The notes: generated by a model not told the origin, from the sequence alone. Shown: positions 25,476 through 34,243, counted from the first letter of the stretch. The stretch is 64,000 nt of DNA from Ruminococcus sp. (GCA_017542125.1 JAFXXU010000051.1:1-64000); one strand, 5' to 3'. A program made the numbers and translations.

Positions 25476-26555
25476 TCAGTCTCCGAAGGAGATGCCTATG
25501 TCCCTTGCCGTCTTGACCATCTGGTCGTCGGCGGGGACGAATTTGGTCTTGCCCGCAACGTCCTCCAGCTTGTTTTCGGAGACGTTTTCCTTTATCATAG
25601 CCACAGCGTAGCCGTACTTGCCGTCGGCGATGAGCTGTGCGGCGTGGACGCCGAATTTGGTGGCCAGTACTCTGTCATAGGCGGAGGGGCTGCCGCCTCT
25701 GAGCATATGACCCGGCACGCAGACTCTTGTCTCGCAGCCGGTGGCTTCCTCGATCTGTCTTGCAATCCTGGTGGAGGCGGTGGTGATGCCTGCGTCTGCA
25801 CGGCTTTTGGCGCGTTCCTTCTTCTTCATCTTAGCCTCGTTGATATCGTAGGCGCCTTCGGCAACTGCCAGTATCGAGAAGCCCTTGCCGCCCTCGGCAC
25901 GCTTTACACAGGCCTGAGCCAGCTTGTCGATATCGTAGGGTATCTCCGGGATTACGATTATATCCGCGCCGCCTGCGATGCCGGAATAAAGGGTGAGCCA
26001 GCCGGCCTTGTTGCCCATTATCTCAACAACGAGGATACGGTTGTGGGAGGTGGCCGTGGTATGGAGGCGGTCGATAACATCGGTGGCGATGTCAACTGCG
26101 GTATGGAAGCCAAAGGTCACTGAGGTGCCCCAGATGTCATTGTCTATGGTCTTGGGCAGGCCGATGACGTTCAGCCCCTCCTCCGAGAGGAGATTGGCGG
26201 TCTTGTGGGTGCCGTTGCCGCCCAGGGTCAGCAGACAGTCCAGCTTCTGCTTCTTGTAGGTCTGCTTCATAGCCTTGACCTTGTCAAGATTATCTTCCTC
26301 GACTACCTTCATCATCTTGAAGGGTGTTCTCTTGGTGCCGAAGATGGTGCCGCCCCGGGTGAGTATGCCCGAGAAATCCGACTGCTGCATCTCCTTGCAC
26401 ATATTGTTCATAAGCCCGTAGTAGCCGTTCTGAATGCCCACGATCTCAACGTCCTCGCCGAAGCGCTCGTAGCAAGCCTTTGCCACGCCTCTGATAGTCG
26501 CATTGAGTCCGGGGCAGTCGCCTCCGCTGGTCAGTATGCCTATACGTCTTTTCAT
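25476..26555 (-). CDS. pfkA: 6-phosphofructokinase (atypical nucleotide-site residues)
   Basis: Phosphorylates fructose 6-phosphate, committing sugar to glycolysis. 359 residues. GGDCPGLNA at 11-19, GGNGTHKTA at 112-120 and PKTIDNDI at 134-141 are the phosphoryl-donor and catalytic loops. Relative to E. coli, the metal-binding Asp103 is Asn, Gly104 is kept (ATP-type) and Gly124 is Lys135 (as in PPi-type and plant-like ATP enzymes). The donor is therefore uncertain, with ATP more likely. It follows the chemoreceptor gene by 17 nt on the same strand. Confidence 0.92.
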   Translation of the reverse strand: MKRRIGILTSGGDCPGLNATIRGVAKACYERFGEDVEIVGIQNGYYGLMNNMCKEMQQSDFSGILTRGGTIFGTKRTPFKMMKVVEEDNLDKVKAMKQTYKKQKLDCLLTLGGNGTHKTANLLSEEGLNVIGLPKTIDNDIWGTSVTFGFHTAVDIATDVIDRLHTTATSHNRILVVEIMGNKAGWLTLYSGIAGGADIIVIPEIPYDIDKLAQACVKRAEGGKGFSILAVAEGAYDINEAKMKKKERAKSRADAGITTASTRIARQIEEATGCETRVCVPGHMLRGGSPSAYDRVLATKFGVHAAQLIADGKYGYAVAMIKENVSENKLEDVAGKTKFVPADDQMVKTARDIGISFGD

Positions 26556-26572
26556 AGTCTGTTCCTCCTGCC

Positions 26573-28702
26573 TTAGTATTTATCGTCCTCGTCATCGAGC
26601 ACTATCTTGAGCTCATCGGTATCCTCTGGGAGCTCCTCAGGCTCGATGCCGTCGTCATCGTCCGTATCCCGGCTGTCATCCTCGGGCTCGTCACTGTCAG
26701 TATCGTAGTAGCTGCCCGAAGAATAGCTTTCAAGCTCCTTCTTTTCATCGTTGGCGAGCCTGAACTTGGCGATCATGTTCTTGAGTATCAGCGACTGCTG
26801 CGACAGCTCCTCACTTGCGGATGCAGCGCCGATAGCTGTTCTCGTATTGGTGGCTACAACGGCGGAGATCTGGTCAACACCGGTGTTGATCTGTACGATA
26901 GCCTCTGCCTGCTGTGCCGAAGCATCGGTGATGTTCTTTACAAGGCCCTGGATGGTAACGGAGTCGTTAACGATATCACCCAGTGAGCGGGCGGTCTCGG
27001 CAGCCAGCTCCGAGCCCTTGTTTACAGCCTTGGTGGAGTTCTCGATAAGAGCTGCGGTCTGCTTTGCAGCCTCGGCCGAGCGGGATGCCAGACGTCTTAC
27101 TTCGTCTGCTACGACGCCGAAGCCCTTGGAGCCTTCACGGGCAGCCTCAACTGCTGCGTTGAGGGCGAGGATGTTGGTCTGGAAGGAGATCTCGTCGATG
27201 ACCTTGATTATGTTGGCGATCTCTGCGGAGGTGGTATGGATCTGCTCCATAGCGTCCAGCATATTGTTCATATCCTCGTTGCAGGCGGAGATAGCCTTGG
27301 TGTTTTCGGTAACTATGTTGTAAGCGTTCTTAGCATCCTTGGAGTTCTGCTTTACCTGAGTGGATACCTCGTTCAGCGTAGCCGACAGCTCCTCGATGGC
27401 GCTGGCCTGCTGAGTCGAGCCCTGTGAGAGGGCCTGAGCGGAGTTGGATACCTGGATAGCGCCGGAGTTCACTTGCTCTGCGGAGGTGTTGATGGAAGCG
27501 AAGGTATCGCCCAGAGATTCAAGGATCTCGTTGAAGGTGGATTTGATCTTGATGAAGTCGCCCTTGAAGTCGCCCTCTACGCGGTAGGTCATATTGCCCT
27601 CGGAGATCTGGGTCAGGGCTACGGTGATGAGGGTGATATACTGTCTCAGGCGGACTATCGTATCAGCCAGCGAGCCGGAGAGTATGCCGATCTCGTCTCT
27701 GGAATAGGAGACCTCGACCTTATCGGTCAGGTTGCCCTGAGCCAGCTCGCGGATACGGTTGGTGGTGGAAACGATGGGGTCTGACATCTTCTTGGCGAAG
27801 ATTATGGAGATCACCACGGTGATGACCATCAGCATGGTGCCGATGTAGATGATGTTCCTAAGAGCGTTGGAGCCGGAGGAGGTGTAATTCTTCACGGGAC
27901 ATACAACGCAGATGGTGCCGCCGAAGTAGGAGCAGGGGGCGAAGCCTGCGATGTACTCGGTATCGTTGTAGGTGTAGTCGTCATAGCCGGAGCCGTCGGT
28001 GCCGGCCTTCATCAGGAACTCGGCAAGCTCGGAATAGCTGCTGTCGGACTTGGCAAGGTCGATGGGGTTGAAGCGGTTGACCGCTCTCTGTATCTCTTTG
28101 TGGAGGATGGTCTCGCCTGCGGCGTTGATAACATAGGCATATCCGTCGCCGCCCACGCTGATGTTTGCGATAACGTCATTGAGAACCTGGGCTCTTACGG
28201 TCATAGCGGCAACTATCCTGGTGCCGTCGGTAAGGTCAACGGGGGAGAGCACCGAGAAATACATATCGTTCTTAATGGTAGTCAGGTCGGCATAGACCAG
28301 ACCGTTGCGGCTGAGCGTGTGGGAGATATCGGCGCTGGTGATAGCCTCGGCGCAGAGGCCGGGGGTGCTGGAGCGCATATTGCCGTCGGTGCTGTAGATA
28401 GCGTAGGAGTAGTCGCTGTCCTCCTCGGTAAGGGAGTCGGCGAGGAACTGGAGCTTGTATTCATCGCTGGAGGTGCCTATGAAGGCGGCATTCTCCACAG
28501 CGGCGGAGAAGCGCCTGCCGTAGCCCTCCACCACAGCATCAAAGGTCTTTGCAGACTGCTCCGCAAGGGGGGTGACGGTCTGATGCAGCGTATCGCGCAC
28601 AGACTTATTGATATAAAGGATACTGAAAACGCTGAGCAGCAAGGTTATCAGTATGGATAACAAGAACATTGCGAGCATCAGCTTTGAACGTATAGTTTTC
28701 AT
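26573..28702 (-). CDS. methyl-accepting chemotaxis protein with extracellular sensor
   Basis: Transmembrane chemoreceptor of 709 residues. It has TM1 near 8-30, an extracellular double-Cache-like sensor (about 35-285), TM2 near 293-313, a HAMP domain, and a long cytoplasmic coiled coil with the CheA/CheW tip EISFQTNILALNAAVEAARE and GVVADEVRRLA. The last ~40 residues are strongly acidic (DDSRDTDDDDG, VLDDEDDKY) and carry no CheR-binding NWETF-type end. The ORF reaches a TTG at 28729, but GGGAGGG lies 6 nt before ATG 28702, so I start there. The ligand is unknown, and no flagellar genes are in the window. Confidence 0.93.
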   Translation of the reverse strand: MKTIRSKLMLAMFLLSILITLLLSVFSILYINKSVRDTLHQTVTPLAEQSAKTFDAVVEGYGRRFSAAVENAAFIGTSSDEYKLQFLADSLTEEDSDYSYAIYSTDGNMRSSTPGLCAEAITSADISHTLSRNGLVYADLTTIKNDMYFSVLSPVDLTDGTRIVAAMTVRAQVLNDVIANISVGGDGYAYVINAAGETILHKEIQRAVNRFNPIDLAKSDSSYSELAEFLMKAGTDGSGYDDYTYNDTEYIAGFAPCSYFGGTICVVCPVKNYTSSGSNALRNIIYIGTMLMVITVVISIIFAKKMSDPIVSTTNRIRELAQGNLTDKVEVSYSRDEIGILSGSLADTIVRLRQYITLITVALTQISEGNMTYRVEGDFKGDFIKIKSTFNEILESLGDTFASINTSAEQVNSGAIQVSNSAQALSQGSTQQASAIEELSATLNEVSTQVKQNSKDAKNAYNIVTENTKAISACNEDMNNMLDAMEQIHTTSAEIANIIKVIDEISFQTNILALNAAVEAAREGSKGFGVVADEVRRLASRSAEAAKQTAALIENSTKAVNKGSELAAETARSLGDIVNDSVTIQGLVKNITDASAQQAEAIVQINTGVDQISAVVATNTRTAIGAASASEELSQQSLILKNMIAKFRLANDEKKELESYSSGSYYDTDSDEPEDDSRDTDDDDGIEPEELPEDTDELKIVLDDEDDKY

Positions 28703-28764
28703 ATTTCGCCCTCCCAAGTGTATATTCAAGTGATTTATTTCAAGAGATATTCCTGCATAATACT

Positions 28765-28793
28765 ATTATATCAGATATGCACAAAAATTTCAA
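28765..28793 (-). promoter_or_regulatory. chemoreceptor (and possibly pfkA) promoter
   Basis: Minus-strand TTGAAA (28788-28793), a 17-nt spacer and TATAAT (28765-28770). Confidence 0.75.
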
Positions 28794-28902
28794 GAGCATT
28801 GCAAATATTTTTCACTATTTTTCCACAGATTTTTTTGCCGCCCTTCCGAGCGGATAATCCGGCTCCCGGGAGCATACATTTCTGTATGGGGAGGTGGGCG
28901 GA

Positions 28903-29772
28903 ATGCCTGTAAAAAATTACCGTCTGACCGCTGTGATAATGGCTCTTTGCCTGCTTGCGGCGGTTTTCGTGCTGAAATTCACCGTATCGGATGCAGCCGA
29001 CGAGCTCGCTCCCGACCCGGACAGCAGGAGCGTTCTTATCCTGATGTACCACAGCATCCTCCCCGACCCCGACAGGCAGGGGGAGTACGTCCTCTCGCCC
29101 TCGGCGCTGGAGAGCGATATGCTCCGGCTGCGGGAGGCGGGGTACGAAACTGTCTTTGTTTCAGACCTCATCGCTTTCTGTGAGGGGAAGGGGGAGCTGC
29201 CGGAGAAGCCCGTCATCCTCACCTTTGACGACGGGCAGCTGAACAATCTTACCTACGTCCTGCCGCTGCTGGTGAAGCATGATATGTGCGCCTCCTTCTC
29301 GGCGGTGGGGAGATTTGCCGAGGCAGCCTCCGAGGAAGCCGAGCGCTCTGAACTCTGGTCCTATATGGACTTCTACGACCTGACAGCACTTCTCCAGAGC
29401 GGCAGGGCCGAGCTGGTGAACCACACCTACGATATGCATTCTCTGGGGGAGCGCAGGGGAGTGCTCCAGCTCAGCACCGAGAGCTTCCGGGAGTACCGCA
29501 GGGCGTTCTTCAACGATGTCCTGGGGGCGCAGAGGCTCTTCAAGGAAAGCCTGGGGGTGACGCCCCTTTGCTTTGCCTATCCCTACGGCTTCTCCTGTGA
29601 GGCGGCACGGGCGCTCGTAAAGGTCTGCGGCTTTAAGGCCACTCTTGGAACGGAGGGCAGGTCCAATCTGATCAGGCGGTGTGAAAGCGAAGACCTTTAC
29701 AGCCTAGGACGCTATAACCGTCCCGCAGGAGAGACCTCAGAGCAATTTCTGAAAAGGATCGGAGCGATTTAA
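28903..29772 (+). CDS. membrane-anchored polysaccharide deacetylase (CE4/NodB)
   Basis: 289 residues: one N-terminal signal-anchor helix, then a NodB domain outside the membrane. Metal motif 1 is TFDDG at about 107-111, motif 2 is HTYDMH (the two metal histidines, about 174 and 179) and motif 3 is CFAYPYG. It has the set needed to de-N-acetylate cell-wall or matrix amino sugars. I start at ATG 28903 with GGGAGGTGG upstream; GTG 28894 lies inside that ribosome site. No clear promoter was found in the 160-nt gap; a 12-bp palindrome GCTCCCGGGAGC is at 28862. Confidence 0.88.
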   Translation: MPVKNYRLTAVIMALCLLAAVFVLKFTVSDAADELAPDPDSRSVLILMYHSILPDPDRQGEYVLSPSALESDMLRLREAGYETVFVSDLIAFCEGKGELPEKPVILTFDDGQLNNLTYVLPLLVKHDMCASFSAVGRFAEAASEEAERSELWSYMDFYDLTALLQSGRAELVNHTYDMHSLGERRGVLQLSTESFREYRRAFFNDVLGAQRLFKESLGVTPLCFAYPYGFSCEAARALVKVCGFKATLGTEGRSNLIRRCESEDLYSLGRYNRPAGETSEQFLKRIGAI

Positions 29773-29774
29773 GG

Positions 29775-29803
29775 TTGACTTAAAGGGAATAATGTAATAT
29801 AAT
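29775..29803 (+). promoter_or_regulatory. promoter of cohesin-like surface protein gene
   Basis: TTGACT (29775-29780), a 17-nt spacer and TATAAT (29798-29803), giving a leader of about 220 nt. Confidence 0.82.
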
Positions 29804-29829
29804 AGAATGGAACAGGCTCCTTTTGAGCC

Positions 29830-30010
29830 ATCAGTGAAAAGTTAAGGTATCGCCTGCAGCGATACTTTTCAGTGCTTGCATCCGGACCGGCAAGCCAAGC
29901 CTGCAAGGTCCCGTCAGGTGCAAGCCGATAGTGCCGATTCGATCCTACCCCCTCCCTCCTGGGAGGGCAAGCTGAGTGGGGGCGCTGTAATAAAGCCCCG
30001 TGGGTAGGGG
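29830..30010 (+). ncRNA. long structured 5' leader of unknown class
   Basis: Three nested or adjacent structures are visible. GTATCGC/GCGATAC (29847-29865) is extended by flanking TGAAAA/TTTTCA. GCTTGCA/TGCAAGC (29874-29880 with 29919-29925) encloses GGACC/GGTCC. CCTACCC/GGGTAGG (29944-29950 with 30002-30008) encloses CCCTCC/GGAGGG and GGGGC/GCCCC as a three-way junction. No U-tract follows. I do not recognise a known riboswitch. It could be a regulatory RNA or a dispersed structured repeat inserted behind the promoter. Confidence 0.5.
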
Positions 30011-30031
30011 CAGAAAAAAACGGAGGTCAAA

Positions 30032-31144
30032 ATGATAATAAAGAATAAGCTCGCGGCGGCGCTTGCGATGCTGCTCCTGCTGATCCTTTGCGGGGCGGGG
30101 AGCATCTGCGCCAGCGCGGAGGGCGGGGCGGTCATCACCGTTTCTGCCGAGGCAGAGCAGGGCAGCACCGTTGAGGTGATACTCACCTTCTCCGCCGACA
30201 GCCCCATAGGCTCCGTCGAGACCAATATCGCCTACGACGAGAGCAGGCTCACCTATACCGAGGGTGAGGCGACAGGCGGCTGCGGAGTCCTGCACCTGCA
30301 CGATTTTCCCGACACCGAGACGGATACCTTTTCCCTTACCCTGAAATTCACCGCAGATGATCCCGGCACCGCCGAGATACAGCTGAAAAACTGCGTTATC
30401 TCCTCACCGGAGGGCGTTCCCCTGGCTTCGCCGGAGGCTTCGGCCTCTGTCAGCATCAAGGAGAGCAGCGGCGAACAGACCACCCTCCCCGACAGCTCCG
30501 CCGAGGACAGCTCGGAGGCTCCCGAGGTGACTACCGTCGTCACCGACGAGAGCGGTGTGCCGGTGAAGGGCGTGCTCAGATCCCTTTCGGTCTCCGAGGG
30601 TCTGCTGCTGCCGGAGTTCTCGCCGCTGATCTACGATTATACCGTCAAGATCAACAGCAGCCTGGAATCTCTGGGCATCACCGCCGAAAAGACGGATATC
30701 ACCGATGAGATCTGGTTCAAGTGCAGCACCTGGTTCGACGGTGATGTTACCCTCACCAATGCCAACGTACATATAGTCGAGGACGAGACCAGGGTGTATA
30801 TCACCGTCACCGATGAGGAGGGCAGGGAGACGGTCTACAAGCTGCTGATACAGAAGATCGACGAGAGCAGCTACCTCCCCAGCGAGAGCAGTATGCCCGA
30901 GACCACGGTAACGACAGCTGCTCCCGAGATCCCTGCCGAGGTCACGGATACGACCCCCGACAGCAGCTCATCCTCAGATCCCTCGGAGAAGTCGGGCGTG
31001 AGCGAGCTTAGGGACAAGCTGATGCCCGCCCTGATCATCATACTGGCCACGCTGGTGCTGGCGCTTGTTATAATAATAGCATGGCTGCGCAGCCGTTCCT
31101 CCAGCCGCAGAAAGAGGATCAGGCAGAGCGGCGGAAAGAAATGA
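30032..31144 (+). CDS. secreted, membrane-anchored protein with cohesin-like and cadherin-like domains
   Basis: 370 residues: signal peptide (about 1-29), a cohesin-like beta-sandwich (about 33-145, with QGSTVEVILTFSADSPIGS and NIAYDESRLTYTEG), a Ser/Glu/Thr linker, a cadherin-like beta-sandwich (about 185-285, with LSVSEGLLLPEFSPLIYDYTV), a second Ser/Thr/Pro linker, one TM helix (about 333-353) and a basic tail. Anchoring is by the TM helix, since no sortase motif is present. Cohesins bind dockerins on enzymes in cellulosome-forming ruminococci, but this domain is divergent and binding is unproven. It is monocistronic, behind its own promoter and long leader. Confidence 0.75.
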   Translation: MIIKNKLAAALAMLLLLILCGAGSICASAEGGAVITVSAEAEQGSTVEVILTFSADSPIGSVETNIAYDESRLTYTEGEATGGCGVLHLHDFPDTETDTFSLTLKFTADDPGTAEIQLKNCVISSPEGVPLASPEASASVSIKESSGEQTTLPDSSAEDSSEAPEVTTVVTDESGVPVKGVLRSLSVSEGLLLPEFSPLIYDYTVKINSSLESLGITAEKTDITDEIWFKCSTWFDGDVTLTNANVHIVEDETRVYITVTDEEGRETVYKLLIQKIDESSYLPSESSMPETTVTTAAPEIPAEVTDTTPDSSSSSDPSEKSGVSELRDKLMPALIIILATLVLALVIIIAWLRSRSSSRRKRIRQSGGKK

Positions 31145-31173
31145 TTGACTTAAAAGCGGGAATATGGTATAAT
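31145..31173 (+). promoter_or_regulatory. glmS promoter
   Basis: TTGACT (31145-31150), a 17-nt spacer and TATAAT (31168-31173). The leader is only about 60 nt, too short for a glmS ribozyme. Confidence 0.85.
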
Positions 31174-31238
31174 GTCTATGTATATCGTATAAGCATTCCC
31201 CGAATTATCAAAATATAAGAATAGTGAGGTAAACACAT

Positions 31239-33077
31239 ATGTGCGGAATAGTCGGATTTACAGGAATGGCTCAGGCTGCCCCCATACTGCTCGACGGGCT
31301 CTCAAAGCTCGAATACAGAGGCTATGACTCTGCGGGTATCGCCGTAAGAGACGGCGAGAAGGATGTTGAGGTAGTAAAGGCCAAGGGCAAGCTGAAGGTG
31401 CTCCAGGAAATGACCAATGACGGCGCTGCCGTAAAGGGCTGCTGCGGTATAGGTCATACCAGATGGGCGACCCACGGCGAGCCTTCCTCCCTGAACGCTC
31501 ACCCCCACTGCAGCGACGACGAGAACGTGGTAGCCGTTCATAACGGTATCATCGAGAACTATCAGGAGCTCAAAGAGAAGCTCTCAAAGCGCGGTTATGT
31601 CTTCAAGTCCCAGACCGATACAGAGGTGGCTGTAAAGCTCATCGACTACTATTACAACAAGTACGGCGAGGGCCCCGTTGACGCCATCGCCAGAGCTATG
31701 ACCCGTATCCGCGGCTCCTATGCCCTCTGCGTTATGTTCAAGGCTTATCCCGGCGAGATCTACACAGCCAGGAAAGACAGCCCCATGATCATCGGCGTCA
31801 CCGACGGCGAGACCTATGTGGCATCCGATGTGCCTGCTATACTCAAATACACCAGAAGCGTTTACTATATCGGCAATATGGAGATCGCCAAGCTGGAGCG
31901 GGGCAAGGCTACCTTCTACAACATCGACCGCGAGGAGATCGAGAAGGAGCTCACCGAGATCAAGTGGAATGCCGAGGCTGCCGAAAAGGGCGGCTACGAG
32001 CACTTTATGCTCAAGGAGATCCATGAGCAGCCCAAGGTCATCCGTGATACTATAAACTCCGTGGTCAAGGACGGCAAGATCGTTTTGGAGGAGTTCGGCC
32101 TCACCGATGAGGAAGTGAACGCCCTCTCACAGATCTATATCGTAGCCTGCGGCTCGGCTTATCACGTCGGGATGGCTGTCCAGTACGTTATCGAATCGCT
32201 GACCACCATACCCGTAAGAGTAGAGCTGGCCTCCGAGTTCAGATACAGGAAGATGCCGCTCTCCAAGAACAGTCTGGCTATCATCATCAGCCAGTCGGGC
32301 GAGACCGCCGACAGCCGTGCGGCCCTTACCCTCGCCAAGGAGAGGGGAGTAAAGACCCTGGGCATCGTGAACGTCATCGGCTCCAACATCGCAAGAGATG
32401 CTGATAACGTGTTCTATACCCTTGCAGGCCCCGAGATCTCGGTAGCTACCACCAAGGCCTACAGCACACAGCTCATCGCGGGCTACCTGCTGGCTATGCA
32501 GCTGGCTAAGGTGCGCGGCGAGATCACTGACGAGAGGTTTGCAGAGCTCCTTGCCGAGATGCAGACCCTCCCCGATAAGGTGTCCAAGATCCTGGAGGAC
32601 AAGGAGCGCATCCAGTGGTTCGCTGCCAAGTTCGCAAATATCAGAGATGCCTTCTTCATCGGCAGAGGTATAGATTATGCTGTCAGCCTTGAGGGCTCCC
32701 TTAAAATGAAGGAGATCAGCTACATCCATTCCGAGGCCTATGCCGCCGGTGAGCTGAAGCACGGCCCTATCTCCCTGATAGAGAACGGCACCCTGGTTAT
32801 CAGCGTGCTGACCCAGCAGGATCTCTTTGAGAAGACCGTCTCCAATATGGTGGAGTGCAAGAGCAGAGGCGCATATATCATGGGCCTGACAACCTACGGC
32901 AATTACAGCGTTGAGGATACCGCGGACTTCACCGCCTACATCCCCAAGACAGACCCGCTGTTCGCAGCTACTCTCGCAGTAGTTCCCCTGCAGCTTATGG
33001 GCTACTATGTATCGGTAGCCAAGGGCCTTGACGTTGATAAGCCCCGCAACCTCGCCAAGAGCGTGACCGTTGAGTAA
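31239..33077 (+). CDS. glmS: glutamine--fructose-6-phosphate aminotransferase (isomerizing)
   Basis: Makes glucosamine 6-phosphate for peptidoglycan precursors. The 612 residues comprise an N-terminal glutaminase starting MCGIVGF with Cys2 as nucleophile (HTRWATHG and NAHPHC also present), and two SIS domains (CGSAYHVG, SQSGETADS, YIHSEAYAAGELKHG). The C-terminal PRNLAKSVTVE is the family ending. It stands alone between a promoter and a terminator. Confidence 0.98.
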   Translation: MCGIVGFTGMAQAAPILLDGLSKLEYRGYDSAGIAVRDGEKDVEVVKAKGKLKVLQEMTNDGAAVKGCCGIGHTRWATHGEPSSLNAHPHCSDDENVVAVHNGIIENYQELKEKLSKRGYVFKSQTDTEVAVKLIDYYYNKYGEGPVDAIARAMTRIRGSYALCVMFKAYPGEIYTARKDSPMIIGVTDGETYVASDVPAILKYTRSVYYIGNMEIAKLERGKATFYNIDREEIEKELTEIKWNAEAAEKGGYEHFMLKEIHEQPKVIRDTINSVVKDGKIVLEEFGLTDEEVNALSQIYIVACGSAYHVGMAVQYVIESLTTIPVRVELASEFRYRKMPLSKNSLAIIISQSGETADSRAALTLAKERGVKTLGIVNVIGSNIARDADNVFYTLAGPEISVATTKAYSTQLIAGYLLAMQLAKVRGEITDERFAELLAEMQTLPDKVSKILEDKERIQWFAAKFANIRDAFFIGRGIDYAVSLEGSLKMKEISYIHSEAYAAGELKHGPISLIENGTLVISVLTQQDLFEKTVSNMVECKSRGAYIMGLTTYGNYSVEDTADFTAYIPKTDPLFAATLAVVPLQLMGYYVSVAKGLDVDKPRNLAKSVTVE

Positions 33078-33087
33078 GGTGTTATTA

Positions 33088-33125
33088 TCCGCAGTGCTTC
33101 CCCGGGGAGGCGCTGCGGAGTTTTT
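33088..33125 (+). terminator. glmS terminator
   Basis: TCCGCAGTGCTTCCCC pairs with GGGGAGGCGCTGCGGA (two wobbles), followed by TTTTT. Confidence 0.9.
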
Positions 33126-33171
33126 AACTTGTAAACTTTCTGTTAAATCTCGCAAAGATCATCACCTCTCC

Positions 33172-33200
33172 TTGACTTTAAGTGCGGAATATGGTATGAT
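33172..33200 (+). promoter_or_regulatory. rplU operon promoter
   Basis: TTGACT (33172-33177), a 17-nt spacer and TATGAT (33195-33200). Confidence 0.8.
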
Positions 33201-33204
33201 AATT

Positions 33205-33307
33205 AAGCCGCTTGTTTACGGCAGCTAAGGGCACCGCTATGCGCTCACGCATATGGCAGGTGACGCCGCACGCAGCGAGTTTTGTAAAAAGGCAGGTGCA
33301 TTCCGAA
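33205..33307 (+). promoter_or_regulatory. L21 mRNA leader (putative autoregulatory)
   Basis: About 100 untranslated nt between the promoter and rplU, containing inverted segments such as GCCGC..GCGGC-type pairs (AGCCGCTTGTTTACGGC; GCTATGCGCTCACGCATATGGC). Firmicutes carry a structured L21 leader at this position. I infer the same role from position rather than from a matched consensus. Confidence 0.45.
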
Positions 33308-33622
33308 ATGTACGCAGTTATTGAGACAGGCGGAAAGCAGTATCAGGTCAACGTCGGCGACGTTGTTTTCGTTGAGAAGCTGGACGCAGTAAACGCTGAT
33401 GACTCCTATACCTTTGATAAGGTCCTGGCAGTCGGCGGCGAGGGCAGCGTTAATGTTGGTGCTCCCTATGTTGAGGGCGCTTCCGTTACCGCTAAGGTCG
33501 TTAAGAACGGCAAGGCTAAGAAGATAACCGTTTTCACTTACAAGCCCAAGAAGGGTGAGAAGAGAAAGATGGGTCACAGACAGCCCTATACTCAGGTAAA
33601 GATCGAAGCTATCAACGCATAA
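33308..33622 (+). CDS. rplU: 50S ribosomal protein L21
   Basis: 104-residue L21, opening [14 protein letters not shown] and ending in the conserved [11 protein letters not shown]. The frame is open upstream to 33212, but those 32 extra residues would be translated leader and do not resemble L21, so I start at ATG 33308. The stop codon overlaps the prp start (TAATG), and the four-gene order rplU-prp-rpmA-obgE is the usual Firmicutes one. Confidence 0.97.
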   Translation: MYAVIETGGKQYQVNVGDVVFVEKLDAVNADDSYTFDKVLAVGGEGSVNVGAPYVEGASVTAKVVKNGKAKKITVFTYKPKKGEKRKMGHRQPYTQVKIEAINA

Positions 33623-33942
33623 TGATACGCGCCGAGTTTTACCGTGACAGCTCTGATAAGCTCAAGGGCTTCCGTGTATCGGGGCACGCGGGCTATGCGG
33701 AGTACGGGCAGGATATCGCTTGCGCAAGCGTATCCTCGGCTGTAATGCTTACAGCCAATACCGTTACCGAGATCTTTAAGATAAAGGCAAGGGTGACGGT
33801 GGAAGAAAACGATATTTCACTTTTGACGGAAGCCGACGAAAACGGCGACGGTGACAGGCTCCTGCTGGGGCTGCTCACTCACCTGAGCCTTATCTCCGAC
33901 GAGTTTCCGGGACGTATCAAGATCACATTTACGGAGGTGTAA
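33622..33942 (+). CDS. prp: ribosomal-processing cysteine protease Prp
   Basis: 106 residues. The catalytic histidine is in [11 protein letters not shown] and the cysteine in [11 protein letters not shown], the defining Prp pair. It removes the N-terminal extension of ribosomal protein L27 in Firmicutes. The substrate is the next gene, whose MQFF/AHKK junction is present, so enzyme and target are adjacent as expected. The start codon overlaps the rplU stop. Confidence 0.95.
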   Translation: MIRAEFYRDSSDKLKGFRVSGHAGYAEYGQDIACASVSSAVMLTANTVTEIFKIKARVTVEENDISLLTEADENGDGDRLLLGLLTHLSLISDEFPGRIKITFTEV

Positions 33943-33946
33943 TCCA

Positions 33947-34228
33947 ATGATCAGGATCTCAATGCAGTTCTTCGCGCATAAGAAAGGTATGGGTTCGACC
34001 AAGAACGGCCGTGATTCCGAGGCTAAGAGGCTCGGCGTCAAGAGAGCTGACGGTCAGGCCGTACTCGCGGGCAACATCCTTGTCCGTCAGAGAGGCACTC
34101 ATATCCATGCAGGTGAGAACGTTGGCCGCGGTTCCGACGACACTCTGTTCGCTACCGCTGACGGAGTAGTAAAATTTGAAAGACTGGGCAGGGATCGCAA
34201 GAAGGTCTCTGTTTATCCGCAGGCTTAA
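33947..34228 (+). CDS. rpmA: 50S ribosomal protein L27 with cleavable N-terminal extension
   Basis: 93 residues. The mature L27 start [14 protein letters not shown] is preceded by MIRISMQFF, the extension that Prp removes so that the new N-terminus can reach the peptidyl-transferase centre. Cleavage is expected between Phe9 and Ala10. It lies 4 nt after prp and is followed by a strong terminator that separates it from obgE. Confidence 0.97.
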   Translation: MIRISMQFFAHKKGMGSTKNGRDSEAKRLGVKRADGQAVLAGNILVRQRGTHIHAGENVGRGSDDTLFATADGVVKFERLGRDRKKVSVYPQA

Positions 34229-34243
34229 TACTCGCAAAAGCTG

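Noticed and set aside
31174..31238. possible glmS ribozyme in the glmS leader
   Set aside because: The leader is about 60 nt, far shorter than the ribozyme, and lacks its conserved core.
33212..33307. 32-residue N-terminal extension of ribosomal protein L21
   Set aside because: The extension does not resemble L21 and lies in the expected leader; L21 begins at MYAVIETGG.
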